This document shows, piece by piece, positions 51,641 through 62,396 of a DNA stretch of 64,000 bases. The position numbers were made by a program, and so were the translations under genes. The first letter of the stretch is position 1, and the number at the start of each line of letters is the position of its first letter. The notes beneath the pieces are model-generated. The model worked only from the letters and a program-made list of their open reading frames with translations, was not told where the DNA came from and made no database searches. Origin of the DNA: Lathyrus oleraceus (Eukaryota > Streptophyta > Magnoliopsida > Fabales > Fabaceae); assembly GCF_024323335.1 (NCBI RefSeq), contig NC_066580.1, positions 86,971,391-87,035,390 on the forward strand, written 5' to 3'.

Positions 51641-51795
51641 GATCCTGAATGACATACAAATAGGATTAAGTTGATCAGGCTCAATACTATGAATATAACA
51701 CCAAGGACAATGATGACAACCCACATATGAGGCAGAAAGGAATACTTATAATATTTCATGGCTAGGTCGAGGATACGACCTGCTCTGATACCAAC

Positions 51796-53602
51796 TGTAA
51801 CACCCACATATAATATATGTCTAGAATACATATTATACATAGTGTAAAACTGGTACTGAAATACATAAGTGCCTAGCAGCACATCATACATATACAATAC
51901 ATGCCCAAAATAACATAATATGGCATAAGTGTACATAAGAGTGCCCAAAATAAAACTACTGAACTAGATCATTAGACAATGATCTCAAAAATATCTACAC
52001 AGCGGAAGAAAAGCCATCAGTCCTCAGGTAAGCAAGACATCACTCTATCTTGCCCTTACCCTTATCCTGTTCAGAACCACCTGAAAAAAATAATCAACAA
52101 CATGGGGTGAGATAACAATCTCAGTGGGTTCCCTATCTTATGGGTCCACTCGACTCTACAGGGTTTTCTAATCAATATTCAGCTCATGTCCAACTCTAGT
52201 CGACAAGGGAACGAAGACTTGAGCGATGGGGAACTAACTCGCAATTGTATGGCAACATGCAACTAAGTTCTCATAACTCAACCACGATCATTATTCAGAT
52301 CACGACGCATCAATTCCCGAACGGACTTACGTCTAAGCCATACCCGGTTCATGCATGCTCGTATGATTCGACTTTCGCGGTGGATATCCGGTCCCCCTAT
52401 GGGACTTAAACCCACTATTGAGAACCATCACTCGTATGGGACTTTACCCACTTTGAGTCTCTTTCACCGTATGGGCCTTATCCCACTTTGGTGTCCACCT
52501 TTCCCCCATGTCCGCCATGGTTGGGGCTCAAACCCAATTGAGGCTCGAATCATTGGTCCCACATCCCAATGCTTACACGTCTAAGCATACCAATAGAGAT
52601 GTGTACCACCACAGAAAAACACACATTCTGAATACATGATCGGTTCCATAATCATCGGTTCCACGAACCATAACAAATTCATCAATCACAGGTGACTTCA
52701 TTCACCATATTACATAAATAATAACATGGCATGTTCCATACAATGCGTCTCATACACATAACTCACATATGTTCCATAACCTAGATTATCCTTCTAAGTT
52801 ATTAATCATATTATACTACTAGATTTCCTCACTCTCCTTTGTAAGGTTTTTAATCATGTTATTTCACAATCAAACATATCAACCATGTTTAGTTTTCATC
52901 TTAATAAAATTCATGGCATTTATAAATCACATCATATTTTATAACATGGAATAATAATAATAGCCATTTACGTTATCTTTCTAACGCATCCGGCCGTGTT
53001 CAAAATGGAGGTATAATACTCAATTAATTCATCAATCTATCTTAATCAAGATTTAGGTTAATATTTATTCATTGCATAAGCATTCAACAACAACCTCTCT
53101 AGCCTAGTGGTAAGGCATGTATAGTTTCAAGGAGGTCCTGGGTTCGAACCCCACTGGTGACAAATTCTGCACAGATATAAAGAAATTGAAGAGGAGAAGT
53201 TGTTGAAGATGAGATGAGGATGAAGATGATGGTGTTGGTTCCAAGTTTTCCTTCTTCTTCTTCACTAACCTTGTTTTCCTTCTTTCTCTTAAGCTTTCCT
53301 CTTTCTTCCTATACTTCCTGATACATAGAACAAGTAAAGTGGCTTATGGTGGTAGTTGGTAAGAGATATTAACATGTGGTCACCAATTACCACGAGTAAC
53401 ATGTGGTTGGAAAAGGTTACAGGTAGTAACAAATATCTCAAGTGACACAACACTTGTAGTATTTGATCTACCGGAGCTATTGACCCATTATTAGTGTTAC
53501 CAAAATGTCCCAATTAATATTGACAACTTTTAGAGCACATAGGAACTCAGTTGGTCTCAATTAATTGGAGTTTAGGCATTTAAGAGAACACGGGGTATTA
53601 CA
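51796..53602 (-). repeat. LTR H of the gypsy array (1807 bp)
   Basis: Equals the LTR D/E form minus exactly the 66 bp also missing in LTR F (junction near 53520). It has a few private substitutions, such as caactctagtcg for caactcaagtcg and aactaagttc for aactgagttc. The tRNA-like module is at 53092-53161 and the primer site at 51782-51793. Confidence 0.93.
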
Positions 53603-55004
53603 TCCTCCCCCCCTTAAATAAAAATTCGTCCTCGAATTTAAATATTACCTGGAAAAGATGAGGGTAAGCTTCTCGCATTTCTGACTCTAGTTCCCAGGTG
53701 GCGTCGCCTGGGTGTGATTCATCCCACTGAACTTTAACAAGAGGAATCTCCTTATTCCTTAACACCTTAACTTCTCGTCCTGTAATGCAACTTGGTAGAG
53801 GTTCGAAGGTCAGATCTGCTTCTACTTCTACTGAACTTGGAAGAATAGGCTGAAGAGAATCTGGAATGAACTTCCTGAGTTGAGATACGTGAAAAACATC
53901 ATGCATTTCTGATAGAGAAGGTGGTAAGGCTAATCTGTAGGCTACTTCTCCAATTCTCTCTGTAATCTGGTATGGCCCTATGTATCTCGGACTTAGCTTC
54001 CGTGACTTAAACGGTCCTTTCAATCTCAACCTCGGAGTCACCTTCAAAAATACATGATCACCTTCATCAAATTCCAAAGGTCTTCTCCTGTGATCCGCAT
54101 AGCTCTTTTGGCGATCTTGTGCTTTCTTTATCTTATCACAGACCATCTTTATCTTTTCCGTCGTCTCTTGAATAATCTCCGGTCCTAAGATCCTTTCTTC
54201 TCCAACTTCTGTCCAACATAAAGGTGTTCTACACTTCCGTCCATACAAAGCCTCATAAGGAGCCATCCCAATACTTGCATGATAACTATTGTTATATGCG
54301 AATTCAATCAATGGCAAAAGCTCCCTCCAATTCCCCCCACTTTCAAGTACACAAGCTCTTAACATATCTTCCAGTGTCTGTATTATCCGTTCAGTCTGAC
54401 CATCTGTCTGGGGATGGTTAGAGGTGCTTAAACACAATCTCGATCCCATAGCTTGTTGGAATGCTCTCCAAAACCTTGAAGTAAACTTTGGGTCTCTATC
54501 GGACACGATGCTAGTAGGAACACCGTGCAACCTAACAATTTCTGAAATGAACAACCGTGCAAGATGACTTGCCTTGTAAGTAGTCTTCACGGCCAAAAAG
54601 TGTGCGGACTTAGTCAACCGATCCACAATCACCCAAATTGAATCATAACCACCTTGAGTCCGAGGCAACCCTACCGCAAAATCCATTGAAATACTATCCC
54701 ATTTCCAAACTGGAATTCCTAAAGGCTGTAATAACCCACCTGGCTTCTGATGTTCAATCTTTACCTATTGGCATACAATGCATTCCGACACATACTCTGC
54801 GATATCCCTTTTCATTCCAGGCCACCAATAGTCCTTCTTCAAGTCTTGATACATCTTCGATGAACCTGGATGTATAGTAAATGCCCCTTTGTGAGCTTCC
54901 TCTAAAACTTTCCTTTTTAGCTCCACATCATCCGGAATACAAATCCTTTGATTAAACAGAATAACTCTGTCCGATGACTGAGTGAAACCTGGTTGAGTCG
55001 ACAT
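53598..55004 (-). pseudogene. U8: gypsy integrase-chromodomain, cut by the Tat/Ogre-like insertion
   Basis: Holds the chromodomain and integrase in the correct frame from the stop at 53598 up to a CAG-to-TAG nonsense change at about 54765-54767, just after the integrase zinc pair CIVC. It continues through the integrase N-terminus and is interrupted at 55004 within [10 protein letters not shown] by the 5' LTR of the plus-strand element. The remainder of pol and gag should lie to the right of the window, beyond that element. Confidence 0.92.
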
Positions 55005-55148
55005 TGTCATACCCCGAAATTTGCCCGTTGATATTACAAAGCATTTTCCAAGACCCTCCGACTTGTTCCACAAGGAACTGACATCCCAAAGGAACGAAGG
55101 CCCAGCTCACGAATGGCCCAATCCAGAAAATGGCCCAAAACTGGCCTG

Positions 55149-55262
55149 TTCGCTACACGCTCGCCTAGCGAACGTTACGTTCGCTACACGCTCGCCTAGC
55201 GAACGTTCGCTACACGCTCGCCTAGCGAAGCAAACGTTCGCTACCAGCTCGCCTAGCGAGGC
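55149..55262. repeat. Cluster of four palindromic TTCGCTA...TAGCGAA units in U3
   Basis: Four near-identical units of about 25 bases begin at 55149, 55180, 55206 and 55237. Each has arms TTCGCTA and TAGCGAA around a GC-rich centre (cacgctcgcc), so each could fold as a hairpin. Spacings are 31, 26 and 31. The cluster ends about 60 bases upstream of the TATA box, where upstream promoter elements would sit. Confidence 0.85.
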
Positions 55263-55323
55263 TGACAGACAACAAAAAATTTCGGGCTTCGTTCTGAGCC
55301 CATTAGGTCATGAAAAAGGGCAT

Positions 55324-55331
55324 TATAAATA
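55324..55331 (+). promoter_or_regulatory. TATA box of the Tat/Ogre-like 5' LTR
   Basis: A perfect TATAAATA in gggcattataaataccagc. It predicts transcription starting around 55350-55365, giving a U3 of roughly 350 bp and an R-U5 of about 1.75 kb. Confidence 0.65.
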
Positions 55332-57122
55332 CCAGCACTTCAGTAATGAAAAGGGGGACGAAAAACAGAGGAAGACGGACGGAAACCCTGGCACGGAAAC
55401 CCTAGAGGCTACTTTAGAGAGTTCCGAGTGAAGAAACCCTGAAGGCCGCTTCCCCGCCCCGAAGCTACCGCCGCCCAACTCAATCCGGCTCGCCAATTCA
55501 AGGTTGCAATTCGATTGCAAACAGGTTTGCATTACTATTATCGTGTTATTTTCTTAATTTGCATGTGATACCGCTTTATGTTCTTAACTTGCATGTGATA
55601 ATATAATTGAATTCATAAACATATTTGAGGTTTTGCATGTGAATTTAAGTGTGCCTGGATATTGTGAATGCTGAACCATATAATTATGTGTTGGATGCCA
55701 TAAGCCATGCCGCAGGTTGAAGTCATACTGTTCTGAAATTCAAATCCCGCAGCCGCTCGCTAGCACATCGCTAAGCGAGCACGCAGCGAGTGTTCGCTAG
55801 ACCTTCGCTAGGCGAAGCAGAGGCGAACCAGGGCAGCCGCCAATGTTTTGTTTGTCATGTCTTATGCGTATCTGGTCGATTCTATGTTAATTATACACTG
55901 TTTTCTTGCTGCTGTTTTTCTTTTACGGTGTAATCCTCGATTGCACCCGCATTTGGTATGCTAACCCGTTTGTTGAATTTTGCAAAGGTTCATATGTCCC
56001 AGAAAAAAGATCGTCGTTTAGGTCTTCCACTTTATTTGTGGGATACCCTTGGGGAGACTCACCCTAAATTGCTTAATTAATTTTAATGTGTTAATTTTAA
56101 TGTATTAATTTTAATGTATTAATTTTAATGTATTGATTTTAGTATGGACTTAATTACTTAATTGACTTTAAAATATGACCTTTAAATAAGTGATCTTGGA
56201 CCTCTCTTTGCTGCCTTACGGTATTACGGTATAATGGTCATGTCCCGCGAGTGTGGGGATACACTTAGCAATGGCCCTTCGATTAAATCATCATAAAATA
56301 AATCATGGTCCCTCGAATGTTGCCTTCGAAAATACAATTTTGTCCCTCGATGACCCTTCGGTGTAGCCTACGGTTAAATGATGATCCTCCCTTTGAATGC
56401 TAAGATATCCTTACAACTGTTGCCTTCAATGACCGATCGATGACCCTACGATGACCCTTAAACATCCAAAGGATAAAATTACTTACTTCTCAATAGTAAG
56501 GACAGTTTTACCCTCATAAGGATAGGAAATGCCCATAACGACCTCAGGAAGGTATAACTCTAAATTACTGGATCATAACCTAAAACATTTCCCACCCCTC
56601 ACACTTTACACTTTACAAATCCTAGAAAATCACCACTTGGTATACATTCATACTAGAATCATTACCGAGTCATATTTTTCTAAACAACTTTCAAAACTAA
56701 ACGAGATAACCACTTTGTATACATTCATACAAGAATCATTACAAAGTTAAATTCTCTTTTCAAAACCTTTTCTAAACCGCTTTCAAAATTAAACGAGATA
56801 AATACTTTGTATACATTCATACGAGAATCATTACAAAGTTAAACTCTCTTTCAAACATTTTTTAAGCAATTCACCAACACTTTTTCAGACAAAAATATAA
56901 GTGATCCAGCAATTAAGAGCCCATGGATAACCATGGATACAAAGGGTGCTAATACCTTCCCTTTGTATAATGTACCTCCCGAACCCAAAATCTATTGAGG
57001 TCTTTCCTGTTCTTTTCCACCTTTCCTTATTGGATAAAAGAAAAGTCGGTGGCGACTCTTGCTATCCGCGACATTGCGATAAAAAGCAAAACACCCCAAG
57101 TCAGTTCACCGTATGACAGAAC

Positions 57123-57140
57123 TGGCGACTCTGCTGGGGA
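57123..57140 (+). promoter_or_regulatory. Primer binding site, Arg-tRNA type
   Basis: tggcgactctgctgggga begins four bases after the LTR end. From family knowledge this is the Arg-tRNA-type primer site used by Ogre and related Tat elements. Confidence 0.75.
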
Positions 57141-57844
57141 CGATTACAAGAGAGGTTACCTTAAAAAAACAAGATCACTTATTCCAAATTGTCTGATTTA
57201 CTTTTAAGGGATTGCTTGGGTATTTTTGAGTGAAAGATCCTACACCCGGATCTAGTGTACCTTAGGTAAGTAGCAATAGATCATCGCGACTATCCGGCGT
57301 ATACTGGAATGGTTAAAATGATGGCTACGGTTAATGTGACACTTTGGTTGTCCTGATGTTCCTCATGTTACTTGAGGAAAAATTTGGCTTCCGCGTGGTG
57401 TCATCAAAGCATTAACCAGACCTTTAGAACCCTAATTGACTCATCCTGGCCATTAGAAAGTAGTGAGATAACTGACTTCGGTTCCGACTGGGGTTGGTTG
57501 AGACTCGATACTACACTCTTTGAGATTGGACTTTAGGGAAGCTTCGGTCAACCACTTGGTGTTGCACTGAAGTGGACTTAAGGAAAGGTCAATGATTGGA
57601 GATCCTTCTAGAACCCGGTTACTATTCTAGGACAGGTTGAACCAACCAAACTTCAGTGGGGAGGGTACTTACCTATGGAACTCATGCAAGCCTTAAAACT
57701 TAGGAATGATTGTTGTGTGACTTGCTTGTGCTTATTATTTACATAACATCATAGCGTCATAACATCATAACATCATAACATCATAACATCATGGCATTGT
57801 ACTAACCATTTCGAGGACTTAGGGATTTAACTTTTCTCTAGTTC

Positions 57845-57885
<41 letters not shown>

Positions 57886-58031
57886 GAGTTTCCTTTTTTT
57901 GTTGGTTTACGTAAAGTTAAATTCCAAAAGTCCTTGAAAACATTTCATACATTGCATAGCATAACATAACATTGCATAACAGGTACTCTAAAAGGGATCA
58001 ATGTTCTCACGGTTTTCCTCCAAACAGAAAA
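57141..58031 (+). other. Leader between primer site and gag, with microsatellites
   Basis: No supported open frame; in particular nothing resembles the extra ORF1 of full Ogre elements. An 8-bp microsatellite (cataacat) runs at about 57755-57790. A run of 37 consecutive A residues (57847-57883) is followed by a T-rich stretch about 150 bases before the gag start. Upstream ATGs are present. Confidence 0.6.
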
Positions 58032-59528
58032 ATGACCCTCGAACAAGCTGTCAAAGATCTCCAGGCTCAGAATGCCCAAATCCAGGAGATGATCTTGAAC
58101 TTATCCAAGGGGCAGGAGGAACTGAAGGCTCTTTTGGTCGAGAAGAAGAAAGACAAGAAAGCTGTGAGTTTCATTAACCCGGGAAGAAGGCGTAAAGGAC
58201 AGGCTACGGGAATCAAATTTGGAATCCCGAATGGTCCAGAAGAGGGGGCGGAGAATGACTCAGAGGAAGAGAATGTTGATTTCTCCAACCCTGAGGATGA
58301 CGATGAGGACTATGAAAATGAACAGTACTCTCCAAGAGATGATAAGTACAAATTGCTGGAAGAACGCATGCTAGCCATGGAGGGTCAGAAGGCGCCTGGT
58401 CTAGATTTCGAAAGTTTGGGTCTGGTCTCCGATGTGACCATTCCCCGCAAATTCAAAATCCCCACTTTCACTAAGTACGATGGTGCATCCTGTCCTCAGA
58501 TGCATTTAAGGGCTTATGTGAGAAAGATTCAGCCGCACACCACTGATAAGAAACTGTGGATCCATTTCTTCCAAGAAAGTCTGTCTGGCACTCAGTTGGA
58601 ATGGTATTATCAGCTCGAGAGCTCTGACATCCGCACCTGGACTGATTTAGCAACAGCTTTCTATAAGCAGTACCAGTACAATTCTGAATTAGCGCCTACT
58701 CGGCTACAGTTGCAGAATATGACTATGGGATCTAAAGAAAGCTTCAAAGAGTATGCTCAGAAATGGAGAGATCTGGCCGGCGGGGTCAAACCCCCTATGA
58801 CTGACCGAGAATTAGTAGACCTGTTCATGGGTACCCTGACTGGCCCATTCTACAGCCACCTACTGGGGAGTTCTTCATCAGGTTTCACTGAACTTATACT
58901 GACAGGTGAACGGGTAGAGAGCGGCATTCGAAGTGGAAAGTTACAGGCAGCTACTTCTACAAGCAGTAAAAAGTCCTACCATGGGAAGAATGAATCGAAT
59001 GCTGTGTATGGTCAAAAGAATCATAACAAGAAAAATGGTGACCATGCCGTTGGAACAGTGACAATCGCCGCCCCGCCAGCTCAAAACTTCCAGCAAAGAC
59101 CAGACAGACCAAGAAGGCAGTTTACCAAGCTCAATATGACTTTAGCACAAGCACTGCAAAGTATGCTAAAGGTAAACTTAATCACTCTCAGAGGTCCTCC
59201 TGCAAATGTCAACACTGCTTCGCCTCGTTATAATCCCAATGCCAGGTGTGCATATCACTCCGATAGCCCCGGGCACGATACAAACGATTGTTGGTTGTTG
59301 AAGAACAAAATTCAGGATATGATCGACGCTGGGGAAATTGAGTTCGAGCCTCCGGAGACTCCTAATGTCATCACTACCCCTCTGCCTAATCATGACAAGA
59401 CTGTCAATGCTGTGGAGGATACTGATAGCGGTTGCGACCTGGATAGCTGGATTTTCCCAACAATTGGTGACAGACTCAATAATCGGAAGGCTGAAGACAT
59501 TATCCCGATTTCCTTTAGTCAGGAGTAA
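58032..59528 (+). CDS. gag: Tat/Ogre-type gag (498 aa), intact
   Basis: I start it at the ATG at 58032 (MTLEQAVKDLQAQ), with AAA before the ATG; the frame extends upstream only to a TTG. Residues 1-45 look like a short coiled coil (Leu/Gln/Glu-rich heptads). Residues 60-120 form an acidic, disordered-looking stretch. Residues 145-310 match the retrotransposon gag (capsid) domain: KIPTFTKYDG, LWIHFFQESLSG, TWTDLATAFYKQYQYN, RLQLQNMTMG. Near 425-440 there is a Cys/His cluster, CAYHSDSPGHDTNDC, the Tat-type stand-in for a zinc knuckle. No protease is fused; the frame stops after IIPISFSQE. It has no internal stop, in contrast to the ruined pol behind it, so the element may supply or borrow gag while relying on other enzymes. 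Confidence 0.88.
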   Translation: MTLEQAVKDLQAQNAQIQEMILNLSKGQEELKALLVEKKKDKKAVSFINPGRRRKGQATGIKFGIPNGPEEGAENDSEEENVDFSNPEDDDEDYENEQYSPRDDKYKLLEERMLAMEGQKAPGLDFESLGLVSDVTIPRKFKIPTFTKYDGASCPQMHLRAYVRKIQPHTTDKKLWIHFFQESLSGTQLEWYYQLESSDIRTWTDLATAFYKQYQYNSELAPTRLQLQNMTMGSKESFKEYAQKWRDLAGGVKPPMTDRELVDLFMGTLTGPFYSHLLGSSSSGFTELILTGERVESGIRSGKLQAATSTSSKKSYHGKNESNAVYGQKNHNKKNGDHAVGTVTIAAPPAQNFQQRPDRPRRQFTKLNMTLAQALQSMLKVNLITLRGPPANVNTASPRYNPNARCAYHSDSPGHDTNDCWLLKNKIQDMIDAGEIEFEPPETPNVITTPLPNHDKTVNAVEDTDSGCDLDSWIFPTIGDRLNNRKAEDIIPISFSQE

Positions 59529-59736
59529 TTGTTATTGGTATTTTTGTGGTTCAAAGCATTGTGTCTATACCCGGGGCATAATAGCTAATTTTAAGGGTTT
59601 GTCATTTTCATAAGCATATTCATATTCAATAAATCAATGGACTTTTTGCATTCAAATATTGCGCTCTTTATCTTTCCTGTCATTTTTTTCAAACAAGCTA
59701 TGTTTTCTTGCACACACTCACGTAACAAATCGCGTA
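59529..59736 (+). other. Untranslated link between gag and pol remnant
   Basis: AT-rich with stops in all frames and no motif. In complete Ogre elements an intron lies between the gag-protease and RT parts. Splice signals cannot be judged here because the protease and most of RT are deleted. Confidence 0.4.
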
Positions 59737-61051
59737 TCCATATTCACTCTGGATCCTGTTGATAATAGTTCTGCTACTGTTCATTATGACTTTGAAAATC
59801 CGATCTACCAAGCCGAGGATGGAAGTGAGGAAGATTGTGAAGTCCCTGGAGAACTTGCCAGACTGGTACTACAAGAAGAAAAGACCACACAGCCGCATGA
59901 GGAATCAATTGAAATTGTAAATCTGGGTACTGAAATAGACAAGAAAGAAGTCAGAGGTTTCTTGGGGCACTCGAATTACATTGCCCGATTCATCCCGCAC
60001 TTGACTGCTACTTGCAAACCCCTCTTCAAATTGCTAAAAAAAATCAAGAGATGGTATGGAGTGATGAATGGCAAAATCAAGAAATATCTCCAAGAACCTC
60101 CAATTCTAATGCTACCAGTTGAAGGAAGACCTCTAATCATGTATTTGGCCGTGTTAGAAAATTCAATAAGGTGGGCTGGGGCAACATGACGAGTCTGGTC
60201 GAAAAGAGCATGTCATACACTGCCTTAGCAAAAGGTACCGACTGTGAAACAAGATACTCACGGCTCGAGAAAGCTTGCTACGCTTTGGCCTAGGCTGCTC
60301 GCCGACTAAGACAGTCTATGTTGAATCATACCACTTTATTGATTTCTAAGATGGATTCTATCAAATATCTACTTGAGAAACCTGCTGTCTCCTGAGAGAG
60401 TTATCACTGATAATGGTACTAAACTGAACTCTACACGCAGTTCAAAATAAAGCACCATGACTCTTCTCCGTACCGGCCAAAGACGAACGGCGCCGTGGAG
60501 ACTGCTAATAAGAATATCAAGAAGATCATACAAAAAATGACATAACGTACAAAGACTGGCATGAGATGTTACCTCTTGCTCTTCATGGTTGCGTACTTCG
60601 ACAGGGGGCAACTCCGTTCTCTTTAGTCTATGGAATGGAAGCCGTTTTACCAGTGGAAGTTCAGATTCCCTCTCTAAGAATTATGAAAGATGCAGGCTTA
60701 GATGAGGATGAATGGATTCAGACTCGACTCGATCAGATAAATTTGATTGATGAGAAGAGACTTGCGGCTGTTTGTCATGGGCAGGTATATCAGAAGCGCA
60801 TGACCCAAGCATTTAACAAAAAGGTCAAGAGACAGGTGTACCAACTTGGCGCCTTGATGATCAAGCGTATCATCCTACCACAAGGTGATCCCAGGGGCAA
60901 ATGGACTCCCACATACGAAGGGCCATTTGTAGTTAAGAAGGTATTCTCTAGTGGAGCCATGATACTTGCTACGATGGATGGCAAAGACTTCCCACATCCC
61001 GTGAACGCAGACATAGTTAAAAAAATACTACGCATAAAAGAGACCCGCTAG
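59737..61051 (+). pseudogene. Tat/Ogre-type pol remnant (RT thumb, RNase H scraps, integrase C-terminus)
   Basis: The first frame (to 60189) has a pre-RT segment (HYDFENPIYQAEDG, ESIEIVNLGTEIDKKEV). It is then joined to the end of RT (VRGFLGHSNYIARFIPHLTA, YLQEPPILMLPVEGRPLIMY), so the RT catalytic core with its YxDD box is deleted. From 60190 to 60565 stops and shifts interrupt RNase H and integrase scraps. SPYRPKTNGAVETANKNIKK marks the integrase region of the catalytic Glu; the two catalytic Asp regions are missing or unrecognisable. The last frame (60566-61051) is a clean integrase C-terminus: TPFSLVYGMEAVLPVEVQIP, KRIILPQGDPRGKWTPTYEG, HPVNADIVKK. The element cannot make its own RT or integrase. 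Confidence 0.88.
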
Positions 61052-62396
61052 GTCGACGTACCTAGGCAAAAGTAAGGGCATCCCGGCGAACCAAAAGGGT
61101 TCGGGCAAAAATTAGGGATAAATATATAAAGACGTACACCCGGCAAGTCGAAAACCTGAAAAGGCGGCTTGGGCAAGAAGGGGTATCCCGGTGGACTGAA
61201 AACCTGAAAAGGTGGTCCAGGCAAAAATTAGGGATTAAAGCGTATGACTATGCCCCGTTCTCTGGACTGAACAAGCTAATTACTTCTATCCGACAGCAGG
61301 AGATGAGATGCTTGAAGACATAATGACAGTAGTGGAATTAAAATCAATAGGACTTTTTCTGCATAGCTTTCTCTTTGTTTGCCTGACAATTTCCTCTTAC
61401 TAGGATTTCTGTCTCCTTGTACTCAAATTGCCTATTTATAGGCCCTCTTTCAAAATCAATACAATTTTATCTCCAAAAAAAGATGCTTTTGTTTTCACTT
61501 TTTCTGTTTTGTTTGCGTAAACGTCCATTGATTTAACTTGAATTGATTTATGCATTTGAATACGATCAATGTTTACCAAAAATGCATGCCTAGAACGGTA
61601 ATAGCAATTACTACACGACTTCAGGATCGAGGAGAAGGTCTAACCATGCTTCCCAATGAATCCGTTGCTAATTCGATTCCCCGGCAACGCCAGTTATTCC
61701 CCCAGAAGAAATTGGCATTACTAGACAAATGGGTCATCTCTTCCATCCCCAGCCAGGCTCTGTTGAGTGTTTCCATCGTCAGACAGTAACCAAGTATCCC
61801 CCAGCTAAGAAAGGGTCATCAATACAAATATCTCCGACCAGAAGACTGAGATTTATTCCCCCAGTAGAGTCCCCTGGAAGAACATTTCAGACGCATAGTG
61901 CACTCATTACATCATTTCACATCACATACCTACGTACAATTTTCATTCCGCATCATATACATTACATCATTTCATAACATAGCTCGCATTCATTCCAGAC
62001 GCATAATTCACTCATTACATCACTTCACAGCACACGCATGCATACAACATTTGCATCTCATGCATCATGACATGGCATGAAGCTACCTTTATTTTTCAGG
62101 GTAATTATCCTCTTGATACAATCAACACAAAGGTCCATTCAGACGGACATCTGTGTCAATTACATTCAGGATTCAACTACACCTTTCAGATATACTCCAT
62201 GTCAACATTCATTCTGACATCCTCCCAACGATGGCATCTATAAGCCCATCCCAGACATTTATCGCAAATACAACATATACAAATACTATTAGATATAGCC
62301 TAGCGTACGGTTCATCCTGATTCATCTCAACACATGACTCCTTCAACTCAGATACGATCTAGCCTACGATCCATTCTGACCTTCAATAACTCAAAG
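61052..62396 (+). other. 3' UTR of the Tat/Ogre-like element, first part
   Basis: No real gene. Near 61055-61240 are repeated Tat-type words (gggcatcccggcgaacc, aaaacctgaaaaggcggctt, ggcaaaaattagggat twice). Between about 61900 and 62080 is a run rich in cattacatcatttcac-like words. From 62290 copies of a gatctagcctacgatcc core start to appear and lead into the minisatellite. Confidence 0.6.

Larger units (their letters stand above)
6821..55004 (-). mobile_element. Head-to-tail array of a Ty3/gypsy chromovirus with shared LTRs
   Basis: Eight LTRs (A 8418, B 14416, C partial 20978, D 27418, E 33877, F 40052, G 46427, H 51796) alternate with nine internal regions, all in minus orientation. Complete internal regions are about 4.3-4.6 kb and complete LTRs 1.7-2.2 kb, giving a repeat of roughly 6-6.5 kb. 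At every complete LTR the plus-strand order is gctctgatacca-ac-[TGTAACACCC...GGTATTACA]-tcctccccccctt, that is primer site, LTR, polypurine tract, with nothing between. A normal insertion has an LTR at each end plus a short target duplication; here each LTR serves two units. The encoded order gag, protease, RT, RNase H, integrase, chromodomain defines a chromovirus. Tekay/Del is the likeliest lineage but this was not tested. Confidence 0.93.
55005..57118 (+). repeat. 5' LTR of the Tat/Ogre-like element (2114 bp)
   Basis: Begins TGTCATAC and ends GTATGACA, a perfect 8-bp terminal inverted repeat. It contains a palindrome cluster (55149-55262), a TATA box (55324), a second patch of GCTAG-type palindromes (55752-55827), a 14-bp AT repeat (56077-56146) and three copies of a tatacattcatac...gaatcattac unit at 56641, 56718 and 56810. 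Near its end is gggtgctaataccttccc, a word typical of Tat-type U5 regions. The 5-base flank on the left is gacat. Confidence 0.9.

Noticed and set aside
6821..55004. Nine independent insertions of the same element into each other
   Set aside because: Nested insertions would leave extra LTRs, target duplications and interrupted internal regions. Here joints are seamless and private deletions are shared between units.
55021..55431. 136-codon plus-strand frame inside the Tat/Ogre-like 5' LTR
   Set aside because: It runs through the palindrome cluster and TATA box; its composition follows the repeats and no protein family is recognisable.
57972..58031. N-terminal extension of the Tat/Ogre gag (MHNRYSKRDQ)
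   Set aside because: It opens on TTG. The first in-frame ATG is at 58032 and is followed by the typical gag start.
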